Of a stretch of 64,000 nucleotides of DNA, positions 1 to 8,407 are shown one piece after another. Source of the DNA: FEN-1297 sp963834015 (GTDB lineage Bacteria > Bacteroidota > Ignavibacteria > Ignavibacteriales > Ignavibacteriaceae); the NCBI GenBank assembly GCA_963834015.1, contig CAWIAG010000004.1, positions 1,550,001-1,614,000 of the forward strand, written 5' to 3'. Both the position numbers and the translations under genes were made by a program. Within the stretch, counting starts at the first letter, position 1. Each line of letters begins with the position of its first letter. The notes beneath the pieces are model-generated. The model was not told where the DNA came from. It saw nothing but the letters and a program-made list of their open reading frames with translations, and did not search any database.

Positions 1-59
1 CCTATCGGAATTATAAAAAATATTTTTCTTTTCATAAAGCACCTCATAATAAATAGTTA

Positions 60-641
60 TTAAAAATTTTTTAGTTCATTGTATAAAGTTTTTAATCTTT
101 TCCGCAGATGTAAAACCGCATAACGTTTTCTCGAGATTAATGTATTTACAGTTTGTCCCGTTAATTCTGCAATTTCATTAAACGAAATACCTTTCAGTTC
201 ATTCAATTCAAACACTATCCGCTGCTCTTCGGGAAGTTCACTTAATGCTTTTTCAATTTCATCCCATATTAAAGTTTGCAAGTACTGAGTTTCCGGCGTA
301 CTCCCGGTATCGTACAGCAATTCGCTAAGTTCCGTAACTGCATCATCATCCCCGTCGTCGTAAAGAAAATCCGACATCGCTTCAGTTTTTTTCTTCCGGT
401 ACAAATCGGTGATGCGGTTCCTGGCAACCGTATACAGCCATGCAGATACCTGCTCAACGGGTTTCATCAGTAAGTCGGCTTCAGCCAGTTGATAGAAAAC
501 ATCCTGAAGGATATCTTCGGCATCTTCTATTGAATTAACTCTTTTCCTGATAAACCCTTTTAGGCGGTTTCCGTAATTCTTAACTATTGCCGATATATGC
601 TCTTTTTGCGTCAAATTATTTGGTATTGATATTGTTGTCAT
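60..641 (-). CDS. RNA polymerase sigma factor, ECF (sigma-70) family
   Basis: A 193-residue protein with the two-domain layout of extracytoplasmic-function sigma factors, which direct RNA polymerase to a small regulon. Region 2 spans about residues 20-90 and includes the core-binding run EDAEDILQDVF and the -10-recognising stretch SAWLYTVARNRITDLYRKKK. A long acidic linker (DDGDDDAVTEL) follows. Region 4 spans about 133-185, with LPEEQRIVFELNELKGISFNEIAELTG and the helix-turn-helix VNTLISRKRYAVLHLRKRL. Length is normal for the family. The start at 641 has only a weak purine-rich ribosome site. No anti-sigma gene lies next to it, although the 3' side reaches the window edge, so the signal it answers is unknown. 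The family call is secure. Confidence 0.92.
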   Translation of the reverse strand: MTTISIPNNLTQKEHISAIVKNYGNRLKGFIRKRVNSIEDAEDILQDVFYQLAEADLLMKPVEQVSAWLYTVARNRITDLYRKKKTEAMSDFLYDDGDDDAVTELSELLYDTGSTPETQYLQTLIWDEIEKALSELPEEQRIVFELNELKGISFNEIAELTGQTVNTLISRKRYAVLHLRKRLKTLYNELKNF

Positions 642-728
642 CTTCAGGCTTTATTGTCTACATAATGATAGACGGATAAGCCGGAGAAATATTTTAATCT
701 ATCAGGTAATCGTGAATTATAGACTATA

Positions 729-750
729 GAGACGGGGCATGCCCCGTCTC
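729..750. repeat. 22-bp perfect palindrome (hairpin repeat)
   Basis: A perfect inverted repeat with arms reading GAGACGGGGCA, between the methyltransferase stop and the sigma-factor start. A related sequence lies near 28150-28175 (gacggggcatgtcccgac) and a looser one near 52373-52403 (arms aaagacggg and cccgtcttt). No T-run follows on either strand, so it is more likely one of the interspersed hairpin repeats than a classical terminator. Confidence 0.6.
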
Positions 751-846
751 TACGGTACCACGAAACCTTTAGGTGAGACTCACATTTAATTTAGATTAAT
801 ATGTTAAAGTTTAAGTAAAGACCGCTGATTATTCTTCAACTATGGG

Positions 847-1593
847 TTACCGGACGTGAATAATGGCAGACATAGAATCGACCGGAGAATAAAGACCTAT
901 ACCGCATTTACATTTAATAGTTTTATAATTAAAATCAGTTCCTCCGCAGGCGTAGCATTTAAGAGGGAGTGTTGCCCGTTTATAAATTTTTATTTGTGAA
1001 ATTTTATTAAATATATACTCAACCTGTTCCGGAGTAAATAACGAATTGCCTGAAAAATTCTCCAGTGTGCTCTTATCGAGCTCTTTTCCTATAGCCTTGA
1101 AGTGCTCAATAAACAACAACAAATGTAATGGGCCAATATAATCAACCCCGGTTTTTCTATAATACGGATGTTCCGGATGAGAAGTATGGATGTCTTCTAA
1201 TATATATATGCCTCCCGGTTTAAGATTCTTGAGGCCTTCAACCAAACAATTTTTTTGATGTTCGGGTAAGTGGCTGCCGTCTTCGATAATCAAATCGAGG
1301 CTTTCGCCTGCCATTAAAAAAACGGATCTGACGGCATCCGGAATTGCCTGATCAACAAAGAAATATTTAATGTTTTCCGATATTGGCCATTCCGGTTGAA
1401 TCGGCAGAATGTCGCACCCATAAATTTTAGCCGAAGGATACCTGTTTTGCAACCACCGAATTGAATCTCCTTTGAAAACTCCAAATTCAAGAATCCGCTT
1501 ACATTCCTTCATCCGGGTCAGCTCTTCCATATATACAGGTATGTAACGATGCCAGTATTGCTTGTCTGATTCAGTTAAAAATTCTTCATTCAT
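847..1593 (-). CDS. Class I SAM-dependent methyltransferase with C-terminal cysteine cluster
   Basis: A 248-residue protein. The first ~180 residues resemble the Rossmann-fold methyltransferases of macrolide or cephalosporin tailoring clusters: the SAM-binding run RILEFGVFKGDSIRWL near residue 33, an acidic residue ending the second strand (YGCDI), DLIIEDGSH near 100, and GGIYILEDIH. The tail is unusual. C213 and C216 (CYAC), then C228 and C230 (CKC), look like a small zinc-ribbon or rubredoxin-like knuckle. A strong GGAGG ribosome site precedes the ATG at 1593. The gene stands alone, so its substrate cannot be deduced; a sugar or small secondary metabolite is typical of relatives. The fold is well supported, and metal binding by the tail is inferred. 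Confidence 0.75.
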   Translation of the reverse strand: MNEEFLTESDKQYWHRYIPVYMEELTRMKECKRILEFGVFKGDSIRWLQNRYPSAKIYGCDILPIQPEWPISENIKYFFVDQAIPDAVRSVFLMAGESLDLIIEDGSHLPEHQKNCLVEGLKNLKPGGIYILEDIHTSHPEHPYYRKTGVDYIGPLHLLLFIEHFKAIGKELDKSTLENFSGNSLFTPEQVEYIFNKISQIKIYKRATLPLKCYACGGTDFNYKTIKCKCGIGLYSPVDSMSAIIHVR

Positions 1594-2299
1594 AAGAAGC
1601 CTCCGGATTGGAATTAACCTTAAATGTTCCTACATTTTTCAGGTACACTGCGATTGGATTTCTCATATTACCTCTTAATTTAATTATGGACACTAAATTT
1701 AGCGAATCGTTCCGTCATATATAATATATATTATAGGAAATCAATCTCAAAAAAATCCGGGACATGAGCATAAAAGTTCTCATCTTGCCGTTTTTAACAG
1801 ATGTTGTATCCTAAAAATAACCGGGTATATTCCGATTTGACTAATATTGAAAAAACCTTTTAGATTTTTTTACACTAAGGGAAAGTCCGGAATAAGTTTT
1901 AGTAAATGTAACTAATATATCCGGCAAAAATCAAGAAAATATTGAACACTTTTTCCAGTTCTCTGAATTTACCGGTTTTAATATTTCATTAAACTATTTA
2001 TGTAGTATTACAAAATCGATATGCACTTAAACCTGATCAAATAAAAGGAACTGATTTTCACTTAAAGATAACAAGACTTAATTCACGTTGGCTTTTAATC
2101 GTAAAGAGCCGGATAAATATTAATGGGGATAATCCGGTTTTCTTTTCCCGATGAAAATTATAAATTTGTTTTGAAGTTTATTTTATACCAATGATAAAAT
2201 TCGCGTTTGACCGGTTTATTCAATGAAATTTATTATTTAAATTGATAAATTTATTATATATTTTCCTTTATATTATTAATTTAAATAGGGAATTAAAAA
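1594..2299. other. Intergenic, AT-rich, no gene seen
   Basis: About 700 bases without a convincing coding region on either strand. It separates the leftward methyltransferase from the rightward pilin-like gene and should hold both promoters. I see no clear TAnnTTTG element with a matching upstream box, no strong hairpin and no structured RNA. Confidence 0.5.
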
Positions 2300-2692
2300 G
2301 TGGGCCAGCAGCAACTTCTTTTAATAGTTCTTGGCGTTATCATAGCCGGTATTGCCGTAGTAGTCGGTATCAACATTTTTAATGCAAGTTCAATTTCCAG
2401 TAACAGGGATGCGGTAATAGAAGATCTTAACAACTTAGCTGTTCTTGCGCATGAATACTTTAAGAAACCAACTCAGTTAGCAGGCGGCGGGAATTCGTTC
2501 GCTAATTATGCCATCCCGTCTTTATTAGCATCAGATGCAAATGGAACATTCACTATAGCTACGGCGGGATCTACAACAGGGATAACATTTCAGGGCGTTG
2601 GCAATCAAATTGCCAGCGGTAGTAATTATGTTACTGCAAAAATATTTGTCAAAGTTCCGCCTTTAGTGGACTCTGTTGCTGTTGTTTATTAA
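2300..2692 (+). CDS. Small pilin-like single-helix surface protein, copy 1
   Basis: A 130-residue protein starting at GTG, with an agggaat ribosome site matching the one before its paralogue at 7454. The N-terminus is Met-Gly, three glutamines, then an unbroken hydrophobic helix to about residue 25 (LLLIVLGVIIAGIAVVVGI). A polar helix follows (SSNRDAVIEDLNNLAVLAHEYF, ~32-54), then a Gly-rich loop and a beta-rich tail ending SVAVVY. This is the architecture of type IV pilins and pseudopilins. However, the leader would be only Met-Gly and the usual glutamate at mature position 5 is absent, so cleavage by prepilin peptidase is uncertain. It aligns without gaps to the 7454 copy at roughly three-quarters identity. 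No assembly ATPase or peptidase lies nearby. Function is not established. Confidence 0.75.
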   Translation: MGQQQLLLIVLGVIIAGIAVVVGINIFNASSISSNRDAVIEDLNNLAVLAHEYFKKPTQLAGGGNSFANYAIPSLLASDANGTFTIATAGSTTGITFQGVGNQIASGSNYVTAKIFVKVPPLVDSVAVVY

Positions 2693-3129
2693 TTGTCAAT
2701 CATAATTAATTATTAAATTAACCTATATTTTTCTTTTAGGGATAAGCACTACAGGCATTTCGCTTTTCTACAAGCCTGCCGCTTAGCTAAAAGCATATCG
2801 CTGCGCTGCAGCTCCAAGACACCATGTCACCGCTATGCGGTTCAGGATAATTGTTCGACATGGAATATTCTACAAGCATTTCGCTGCGCTGCAGCTTCAA
2901 GGTACCATGTCACCGCTATGCGGTTCAGGATAATTGTTCGACATGGAATTATTTACAAGTGTACGGCTTATCTACAAGTATATCGCTTAGCTACAAGCAT
3001 GCCGCTGCTCCGCAGCTAAAAAACACCATGTCACCGCTATGCGGTTCAGGATAATTGTTTGACATGGAATTATTTACAAGTGTACGGCTTTTCTACAAGC
3101 ATATCGCTGCTCTGCAGCTATAATTGTAT
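2693..3129. repeat. Tandem cluster of hairpin-containing interspersed repeats
   Basis: At least three imperfect copies of a ~95-base unit (2800-2875, 2871-2950, 2990-3075) plus a partial copy to 3120. Each carries CTACAAGCAT(A/T)TCGCTGC, a small stem GCTGC/GCAGC with variable loop, then ACCATGTCA, a second stem CCGC/GCGG, and GACATGGAAT. ACCATGTC and GACATGG form an outer inverted repeat around the inner stem. The same family recurs at 37740-38090 and 57200-57400. Short open frames across it are by-products of the repeat and are not called as genes. Confidence 0.8.
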
Positions 3130-4185
3130 TTAATGGGGCCGGTGTTTAGGCCGTGTAGTTATCAATTCAACAAGCCGTGATAGTACAAGTTTTTTCTGCC
3201 CGTCATTTACACTTAAAATGAAACGATTCCCGTTTGCGGTTTCGGTAAATTTAGTATACCCGGCGCTGTCAACAGTAATCATACCGGGTTTGCTAACCGT
3301 AAAATAATCTTTTTCATTTTCTACTGCATACAGTACGGCAGTATTATCCCATGTAGGACGGTCGTAAGGCATGTTCATGTAGCCTTCATAGCCGATTACA
3401 AGAGGATCTGCTTTTGTCCAGTGAAAATCATTTTCAAAAACCGAACCGGGGAACAATATGCTTATGCCTACATCAAAGGGGCTAACTACAATAGCAGTAG
3501 GCCAGTCATTAAAAACTATTTGTGCAGCGGGAATATCTTTCATTATATTATACTCCAGGGCCGGAGTTATGTTAAAATTGCATGCCATCATACTTAAAAA
3601 CTTAACTTTTTTGGCTACCAATTCTTTTCCCGTTAACTTTGAAAAATTATCAGCCGGCGTCTTTAAGAGACGGGCAAGATTAGTTGAAAAACCGATTGAA
3701 ATAATAATAACGGAACTATCCGGTGCAGCGCATAATAGTTTCCTGTACAATTTTGTGGATTCAATTACATCCGTATAACTCTTAACACAACTCTTAAAAG
3801 CAATTTTATTATTAATCTTATATTCGCAGACTTCTTTTGTATAATTATTAGCCGGATCGCCTTCGGAATTAACTCCGTTTATAACAGTACCGATGGGTAC
3901 TGAGGAATACCCGTACCACCTGTTCATTATATCAATATACTTAACAGAGTATATACTGTTTTTATTAGTACTGACGCCCAACAGTTCAACTTTATCTGCA
4001 TCTGAATATTTGTAAAGCATATCCAGGGCCATAGCATCGTCAACATCATTACCGATATCGGTTTCAAGAATTACCTTTAAAAGTTTATCCTGAGCCGCCG
4101 TAGTTGAATTTATTAAAATCATACCCAAAATAAATATAAAAACCATGGTCAAAGTTATCTGAAGATTAGCTGCCTGCAATTTCAT
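3130..4185 (-). CDS. Secreted inosine-uridine nucleoside hydrolase family protein
   Basis: A 351-residue protein with an N-terminal signal or anchor segment (hydrophobic residues 10-30) and the calcium-binding signature of nucleoside N-ribohydrolases, ETDIGNDVDDAMAL, with D43, N46, D47, D49 and D50. A C-terminal TWDNTAVLYAV stretch fits the family's late aspartate. Members hydrolyse ribonucleosides to base plus ribose; bacterial secreted forms are usually of unproven specificity and some act on other N-ribosides. A clear AGGAG site precedes the ATG at 4185. The gene is alone, between repeat-rich spacers. Export implies salvage of extracellular nucleosides. The family is confident; the substrate is not. 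Confidence 0.88.
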   Translation of the reverse strand: MKLQAANLQITLTMVFIFILGMILINSTTAAQDKLLKVILETDIGNDVDDAMALDMLYKYSDADKVELLGVSTNKNSIYSVKYIDIMNRWYGYSSVPIGTVINGVNSEGDPANNYTKEVCEYKINNKIAFKSCVKSYTDVIESTKLYRKLLCAAPDSSVIIISIGFSTNLARLLKTPADNFSKLTGKELVAKKVKFLSMMACNFNITPALEYNIMKDIPAAQIVFNDWPTAIVVSPFDVGISILFPGSVFENDFHWTKADPLVIGYEGYMNMPYDRPTWDNTAVLYAVENEKDYFTVSKPGMITVDSAGYTKFTETANGNRFILSVNDGQKKLVLSRLVELITTRPKHRPH

Positions 4186-5143
4186 TTTATAATTCTCCTG
4201 TTATTAAATATCGAACTTTAAGTAATGCTAAAAAGTAAATAAAAATAACGAACAATACCAGAATGAATTGTTTCTTAGAATTTAAGAATAAAAATATCTG
4301 CGTAACTTAAATTACGCAGATATTAAAAATTTTATTAAACAGTCCCGAGTTTTACAGGCTGTGTAAAAACCAGTTATATATGAATAAATATACTAAAAGC
4401 ATATCGTTTATATTCTTATAAAGCGAGTGGTAAACTGTTCCGCCAGAGGCGGACGGGTAAAACAGTTAAGAACAAATTTCTGAATATCATTAACACCGCG
4501 ATTAATCGCGGTGTTAATGATGTAGAACATAAAAATTTCACACCGTTTTAACGGTTACAAATTCATTTTTCTATTTAATTCCCATAACTGAAGTTATGGG
4601 CTGCTAATAATACGGTGTAAATACCAGGCATGTACCTTGACTTATTTAGAATAACTATTTAAGTTACTTGCGGTATTATAATTTAATCTTAAATATTACA
4701 CAGTTTATTTTAGTTTTCATTTTAAGATGAAGATCAAGAACAATTATTTGAAAAAATAATACTCCCTCAATCTAAATTTTTTTATAGGGGCGCTTAATCA
4801 TTATCTCAGTTATGTAATCAAATCCAGGTTAAAAGTTCGAAAATTAGGGAAGGTAAGATTTTGGGAACCGGTAAAATTAAATAAGTATTCGCATAATTAA
4901 AGGAGAGTGCTGAATAAAGTGATCAAACATTCCTTAAAACCAATTTTGTATTTCAAAAGATAGTATAAAACATAATCGACTGTCTGAAAAATATATTGAT
5001 TAACAATAAAGGCAGAAAACCGGAACCAAATATTTATTATGAAATTAAAATCAGGAAGTCAAACATTCCGGCTGCCGGGCTGCAATCGATTAATACGGCA
5101 GTTTAACCAATAGCCGGGTCAAAAGCATTAAGGAGTTTAAGTC
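4186..5143. other. Repeat-bearing intergenic region
   Basis: About 960 bases with no convincing gene. The left half is the MITE-like element listed at 4303-4680. The remainder (4681-5143) is AT-rich and contains the upstream region of the thioredoxin-domain gene, ending in a strong AAGGAG ribosome site. No structured RNA was recognised. Confidence 0.5.
4303..4680. repeat. MITE-like interspersed element, copy A
   Basis: Begins with TAACTTAAATTACGCAGATA followed by an AT tract and ends near 4680 with a degraded inverse of the same end (taagttacttgcgg). Inside are three hairpins: CCGCCAGAGGCGG (near 4440), ACACCGCGATTAATCGCGGTG (4490-4515) and ACCGTTTTAACGGT (near 4545). The order of blocks (ggctgtgt, actgttcc...cggac, acagttaag, attaatcgc) matches the copy at 31197-31497. 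No transposase is encoded. Confidence 0.65.
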
Positions 5144-6886
5144 ATGAAACAGTTTAGCATCATAATCATTACGGTAATTACCATACTTTCTTTACCATCA
5201 ATTTTTGGACAAGATCAATTCGTGCTAAAACCTGCACATCCAAAAGTGGGAGAAGTGCTGTCGATAAGCTATGATACAGGTGTAAAGGATGCGGTGCACA
5301 AAAATGCCAGAAAAATTACATGCGAAGCATTAATCCTGCGTGATAAAAAATTACCGCTTCTAGTAGAAACAGAACTAAAAAGAAACGGCAAAGTTTGGAA
5401 CGGCAATTTCCAACTTGATGAACCACAGACGCAATTAATTCTTTTCCGGTTTAGATCCGGAGATGTCCTTGACGATAACAACGGAAAATCGTGGGATAAA
5501 CTTGTTTTCGGTCCGGATGGCAAAGCAGTACGGGGCACACACTCAGCCTTAGGAATGTCAATGATGAGAGAAGATTACTGGGGTTTCAAACGAACAAAGA
5601 ATTTAGATACTCTTAAGGCAGAATTAAATATCGAACGTGAACTGTATCCGAACGATTTTAATTGGTTGAATTTATGGTCTCTGCAATTGAGAGCCAATCC
5701 TAAAGATTCTACTCTTAAGGCAGGAATTAAATCCGAATTTGAATCAATCTGGGAAAAGAACCAGAATAATGAAGAAGCAGCGATCAAACTTATCTCTGTA
5801 TTTAATATGCTTGGAATGACCGCAAAAGGTGATTCTATATTGCGGCAGAGAATTGCAGCGAACCCGAAAGGTAAAATTGCCGAGAGGTACCGGTATATCG
5901 AAACCAGCAATCAACCTGATTCGCTGAGAAAAGCTGATATGGCAGAAAAATATTTTAAGGATTTTCCCGATGGTGAGTTAATGAATGCAGACTTATTGAT
6001 TTATTACTACGTAAAAGCCGGGCTATATGATAAAGCAGCATCATTTTTAGAACATCAGCATATAATGGATGGAAGTGAATACAACTTTCTCGCACAGAAT
6101 TTAATAATGAAAGGGAACAGAATAGAACAGGCAACGGTATTGACAAAAAAAGGGGTCGACTTGCTCTGCTACCCCGACCCTTCAACAAAACCGTCATATA
6201 TGAGCAAAGCAGATTGGAAAAAGGGAACAGTTAATGAGCTTGGCATGGCCCTCGATACTTATGCTCAGGGTCTATTTAGGACTAACCGGCCAAAAGAAGC
6301 TGAGGGGGCCTATAAAGAAGCTGTAAAATATACAGAAGGGAAAAGCGGAGATATTAATGCGCGGCTTCTCGAATGTTACATAACTAACGGCAAGTATAAG
6401 TTAACTATGAAAACCGCAGCTAAATTTATTAAAGATGGTAATTCTAATGATAAGGTGATGGAACAATATAAAACAGCGTATATAAAATTGGAAGGCTCTG
6501 ATAAAGGTTTTGATAAAATAATGGTGAAGTTAAAGCAAATTGCTGAAAACAAAGAAAAGAAAAAAATAACGGATGAAAAGCAAAACATAATGAAAGAGCT
6601 GCTTGATAAACCGGAAGTTGATTTTACATTGAAAGATCTGGAGGGGAAAACAGTGACGTTATCGGATTTAAAGGGAAAAGTAGTCGTGCTGGATTTTTGG
6701 GCAACGTGGTGCGGCCCCTGCAAAGCATCGTTTCCGTCACTGCAAAAAATCTATTCCAAATACAAAGACAATTCAGATGTTGTAATACTTGCCCTTAATA
6801 CATGGGAAAATAAAACAGGTAAAGAACTTGAAGACCTGGTAAAAGGTTTTATCGCCGATAATAAATATACATTTTGTGTGCTGTAG
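5144..6886 (+). CDS. TlpA-like thioredoxin-domain protein, cut by an in-frame TAG
   Basis: The open frame gives 580 residues: a signal peptide (1-22), an N-terminal beta-rich region (~25-150), a helical TPR-like middle (~150-480), and a C-terminal thioredoxin fold starting near 495 with DFTLKDLEGKTVTLSDLKGK and the redox motif WCGPC at 522-526. Relatives are periplasmic or surface thiol oxidoreductases of the TlpA/ResA type, common in Bacteroidota. The frame stops at TAG (6884-6886), inside the thioredoxin fold. The same frame continues for 57 more codons to TAA at 7058-7060 and encodes the missing end, including the cis-Pro segment GVDGIPTKFVIDKKG. A single CAG-to-TAG change would explain this. 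The start is supported by AAGGAG upstream. Confidence 0.82.
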   Translation: MKQFSIIIITVITILSLPSIFGQDQFVLKPAHPKVGEVLSISYDTGVKDAVHKNARKITCEALILRDKKLPLLVETELKRNGKVWNGNFQLDEPQTQLILFRFRSGDVLDDNNGKSWDKLVFGPDGKAVRGTHSALGMSMMREDYWGFKRTKNLDTLKAELNIERELYPNDFNWLNLWSLQLRANPKDSTLKAGIKSEFESIWEKNQNNEEAAIKLISVFNMLGMTAKGDSILRQRIAANPKGKIAERYRYIETSNQPDSLRKADMAEKYFKDFPDGELMNADLLIYYYVKAGLYDKAASFLEHQHIMDGSEYNFLAQNLIMKGNRIEQATVLTKKGVDLLCYPDPSTKPSYMSKADWKKGTVNELGMALDTYAQGLFRTNRPKEAEGAYKEAVKYTEGKSGDINARLLECYITNGKYKLTMKTAAKFIKDGNSNDKVMEQYKTAYIKLEGSDKGFDKIMVKLKQIAENKEKKKITDEKQNIMKELLDKPEVDFTLKDLEGKTVTLSDLKGKVVVLDFWATWCGPCKASFPSLQKIYSKYKDNSDVVILALNTWENKTGKELEDLVKGFIADNKYTFCVL

Positions 6887-7060
6887 GATGAAGGTTTTGT
6901 AGAAAAATACGGTGTGGATGGCATCCCTACCAAATTTGTTATAGACAAAAAAGGTATGATCCGTTTCAGTACTATCGGCTTTGAGGGTGAACAGGAAACG
7001 ATAGCAAAAATGTGTGCTGAGATTGATTTACTTTTGAGCGATGCGTTCTATGATAAATAA
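6887..7060 (+). pseudogene. In-frame C-terminal tail of the thioredoxin-domain gene, after the TAG
   Basis: These 57 codons and a TAA follow the interrupting TAG in the same reading frame. They complete the thioredoxin fold: the cis-proline loop (GIPTKF), the beta strand FVIDKKGMI, and the final helix (EQETIAKMCAEIDLLL). Read through the TAG, the protein would be 638 residues. The tail has no credible start codon or ribosome site of its own. It is translated only if TAG is read through or is a sequencing error. Confidence 0.75.
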
Positions 7061-7453
7061 TACGGCATGTAAATATCACTGTTATAAGATGCCATATAAC
7101 AGAAGCGCCGTTATATTTATAAGATTAAAGGAGTTCAATGATAAATATTTACTTTCATTTTAAATAACAGAAAGCTAACAGGATGAAAGTTTTATTTGCT
7201 CTTTTAATATTGTGGGGAACGGCAGCGTCTTTTCAGCCTGAGTAATTAGAATAAAGTGATAATAATATTTATCCCGTCGGGTAGAATTTAAACAGAGGGA
7301 CGGTTAAAACGTTTACCGGGTCGCTGTTTCATCATTAACTCCCTGAATTCGTCCGCGAACTTATTTTAATACATTGTATAAACTATATATTTAATTTGAT
7401 TTTCTTATATTGTATATTTCGATGCACATTTAACAACTTGAAGGGAACTAATA
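7061..7453. other. Intergenic with tiny open frames, likely gene remnant
   Basis: Contains a 20-codon frame at 7183-7245 (MKVLFALLILWGTAASFQPE) that reads like a signal peptide but stops at once; it may be the stump of a deleted exported protein. A 9-codon frame just upstream (7138-7167) has a good AAGGAG site. Neither is called as a gene. The right part holds the promoter region of the second pilin-like gene; a TATATTTC sequence near 7411 is close to the TAnnTTTG box, but its spacing to an upstream box is poor. Confidence 0.35.
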
Positions 7454-7846
7454 ATGGGTCAGCAGCAGCTTCTTTTAATCGTTCTTGGAGTAATAATAGT
7501 TGGGATTGCCATAGTAGTCGGCATAAATCTATTTAACTCAAATTCAGTTTCCAGTAACAGAGACGCCGTAATAAGCGATCTTAATAATATTGCCTCTATG
7601 GCGCATGCATACTATCAAAAGCCTGCAGCATCGGGCGGCGGAGGCTATTCATATGCCAATTATTCAATCCCGACCAGCATGAATTCGGATGCTAATGGTA
7701 CATATACGATTTCAACTGCCGGATCAGCAACTGGTATTACATTTCAGGGTGTAGGTACTCAAATTGCAAGCGGCAGTAATTATGTTACTGTGCAAATATT
7801 TGTAAAAGTCCCGCCTTTAGCAGACTCAGTGGCTGTTGTTTATTAA
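7454..7846 (+). CDS. Small pilin-like single-helix surface protein, copy 2
   Basis: A 130-residue paralogue of the protein at 2300, alignable without gaps and differing at roughly one quarter of positions. The Met-Gly-Gln-Gln-Gln start, the hydrophobic helix (6-25), the block SSNRDAVI, the DANGT...GITFQGVG core and the C-terminus KVPPL.DSVAVVY are nearly invariant. Changes cluster in the middle Gly-rich loop (56-79), as expected for a surface-exposed region. It has ATG where copy 1 has GTG, and a better site (GAAGGGA). A strong terminator follows at 7910-7945, so it is transcribed alone. It could form a filament or be a membrane-anchored small protein; nothing in the window decides. Confidence 0.78.
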   Translation: MGQQQLLLIVLGVIIVGIAIVVGINLFNSNSVSSNRDAVISDLNNIASMAHAYYQKPAASGGGGYSYANYSIPTSMNSDANGTYTISTAGSATGITFQGVGTQIASGSNYVTVQIFVKVPPLADSVAVVY

Positions 7847-7909
7847 AAAAATATATAGATAATCTGTTAATCTTCTACCAGATGGTTATCAGATAAATAT
7901 ACGGGATTT

Positions 7910-7945
7910 GGCGGGGTACTAATTACTCCGCCATATTTATTTTTT
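7910..7945 (+). terminator. Intrinsic terminator after pilin-like gene copy 2
   Basis: Arms GGCGG (7910-7914) and CCGCC (7928-7932), with additional inner pairing GTA/TAC, followed by ATATTTATTTTTT. It lies 64 bases after the stop codon. Confidence 0.8.
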
Positions 7946-8095
7946 CCCAAAGTATTTAATAAGGAGTTGCTATTAAATACTTTATCTGCACAAAATGGAA
8001 CCATTGACTAAGAAGTACCTGGCTTTGGTGACAAATAAAATAAAGATTCGCTGACTTTTTACTATAAAAAAATAAAACTAAAAACTAATTAAGGA

Positions 8096-8341
8096 CTAAT
8101 TTTTTTTAGAAATACTTTTATCGAGCTTCTCCACCTGCAACCCTAAGTTGACTATTGCTCTTGTCATTAAAACAAGCCCGCTGTCGATGAGGCTTAATTT
8201 ATTAATAATATTTTCAGCAAAATTATAATTCCGACCTTTTTTATTAGGGACTACAATATTTGCCGTAGATAAATTTTGATTAAGAGTTTTAAGCTGCTCT
8301 ATAATATTATATTCAAATTCAGTCATAGTATTTATCCGCAT
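8096..8341 (-). CDS. Small hypothetical protein
   Basis: An 81-residue, mostly helical, polar protein (EFEYNIIEQLKTLNQNLS near the N-terminus; LSLIDSGLVLMTRAIVNLGLQVEKLD near the C-terminus) with no signal peptide or membrane segment. The amphipathic pattern could support a coiled coil. Met6 (8326) is an alternative start; neither start has a clear ribosome site. I do not recognise the family and there is no operon partner. Confidence 0.45.
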   Translation of the reverse strand: MRINTMTEFEYNIIEQLKTLNQNLSTANIVVPNKKGRNYNFAENIINKLSLIDSGLVLMTRAIVNLGLQVEKLDKSISKKN

Positions 8342-8407
8342 ATAAATTAAAAAATAGTGTAATTGCGTATAAATTTACCCAAATGGTTCGGATAAAAGCA
8401 AGTTAAA

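Noticed and set aside
2851..3054. 67-codon open frame across the repeats
   Set aside because: It only reads the hairpin repeats (repeated CSLRCS/PCHRYAVQDNCST pattern); no ribosome site; the repeats recur in other frames elsewhere.
2737..3120. CRISPR array
   Set aside because: Units are ~95 bases, contain internal hairpins and lack unique spacers of constant length; no cas genes nearby.
7183..7245. 20-codon signal-peptide-like frame
   Set aside because: Too short, no extension in any frame; may be a remnant. Described under the intergenic entry only.
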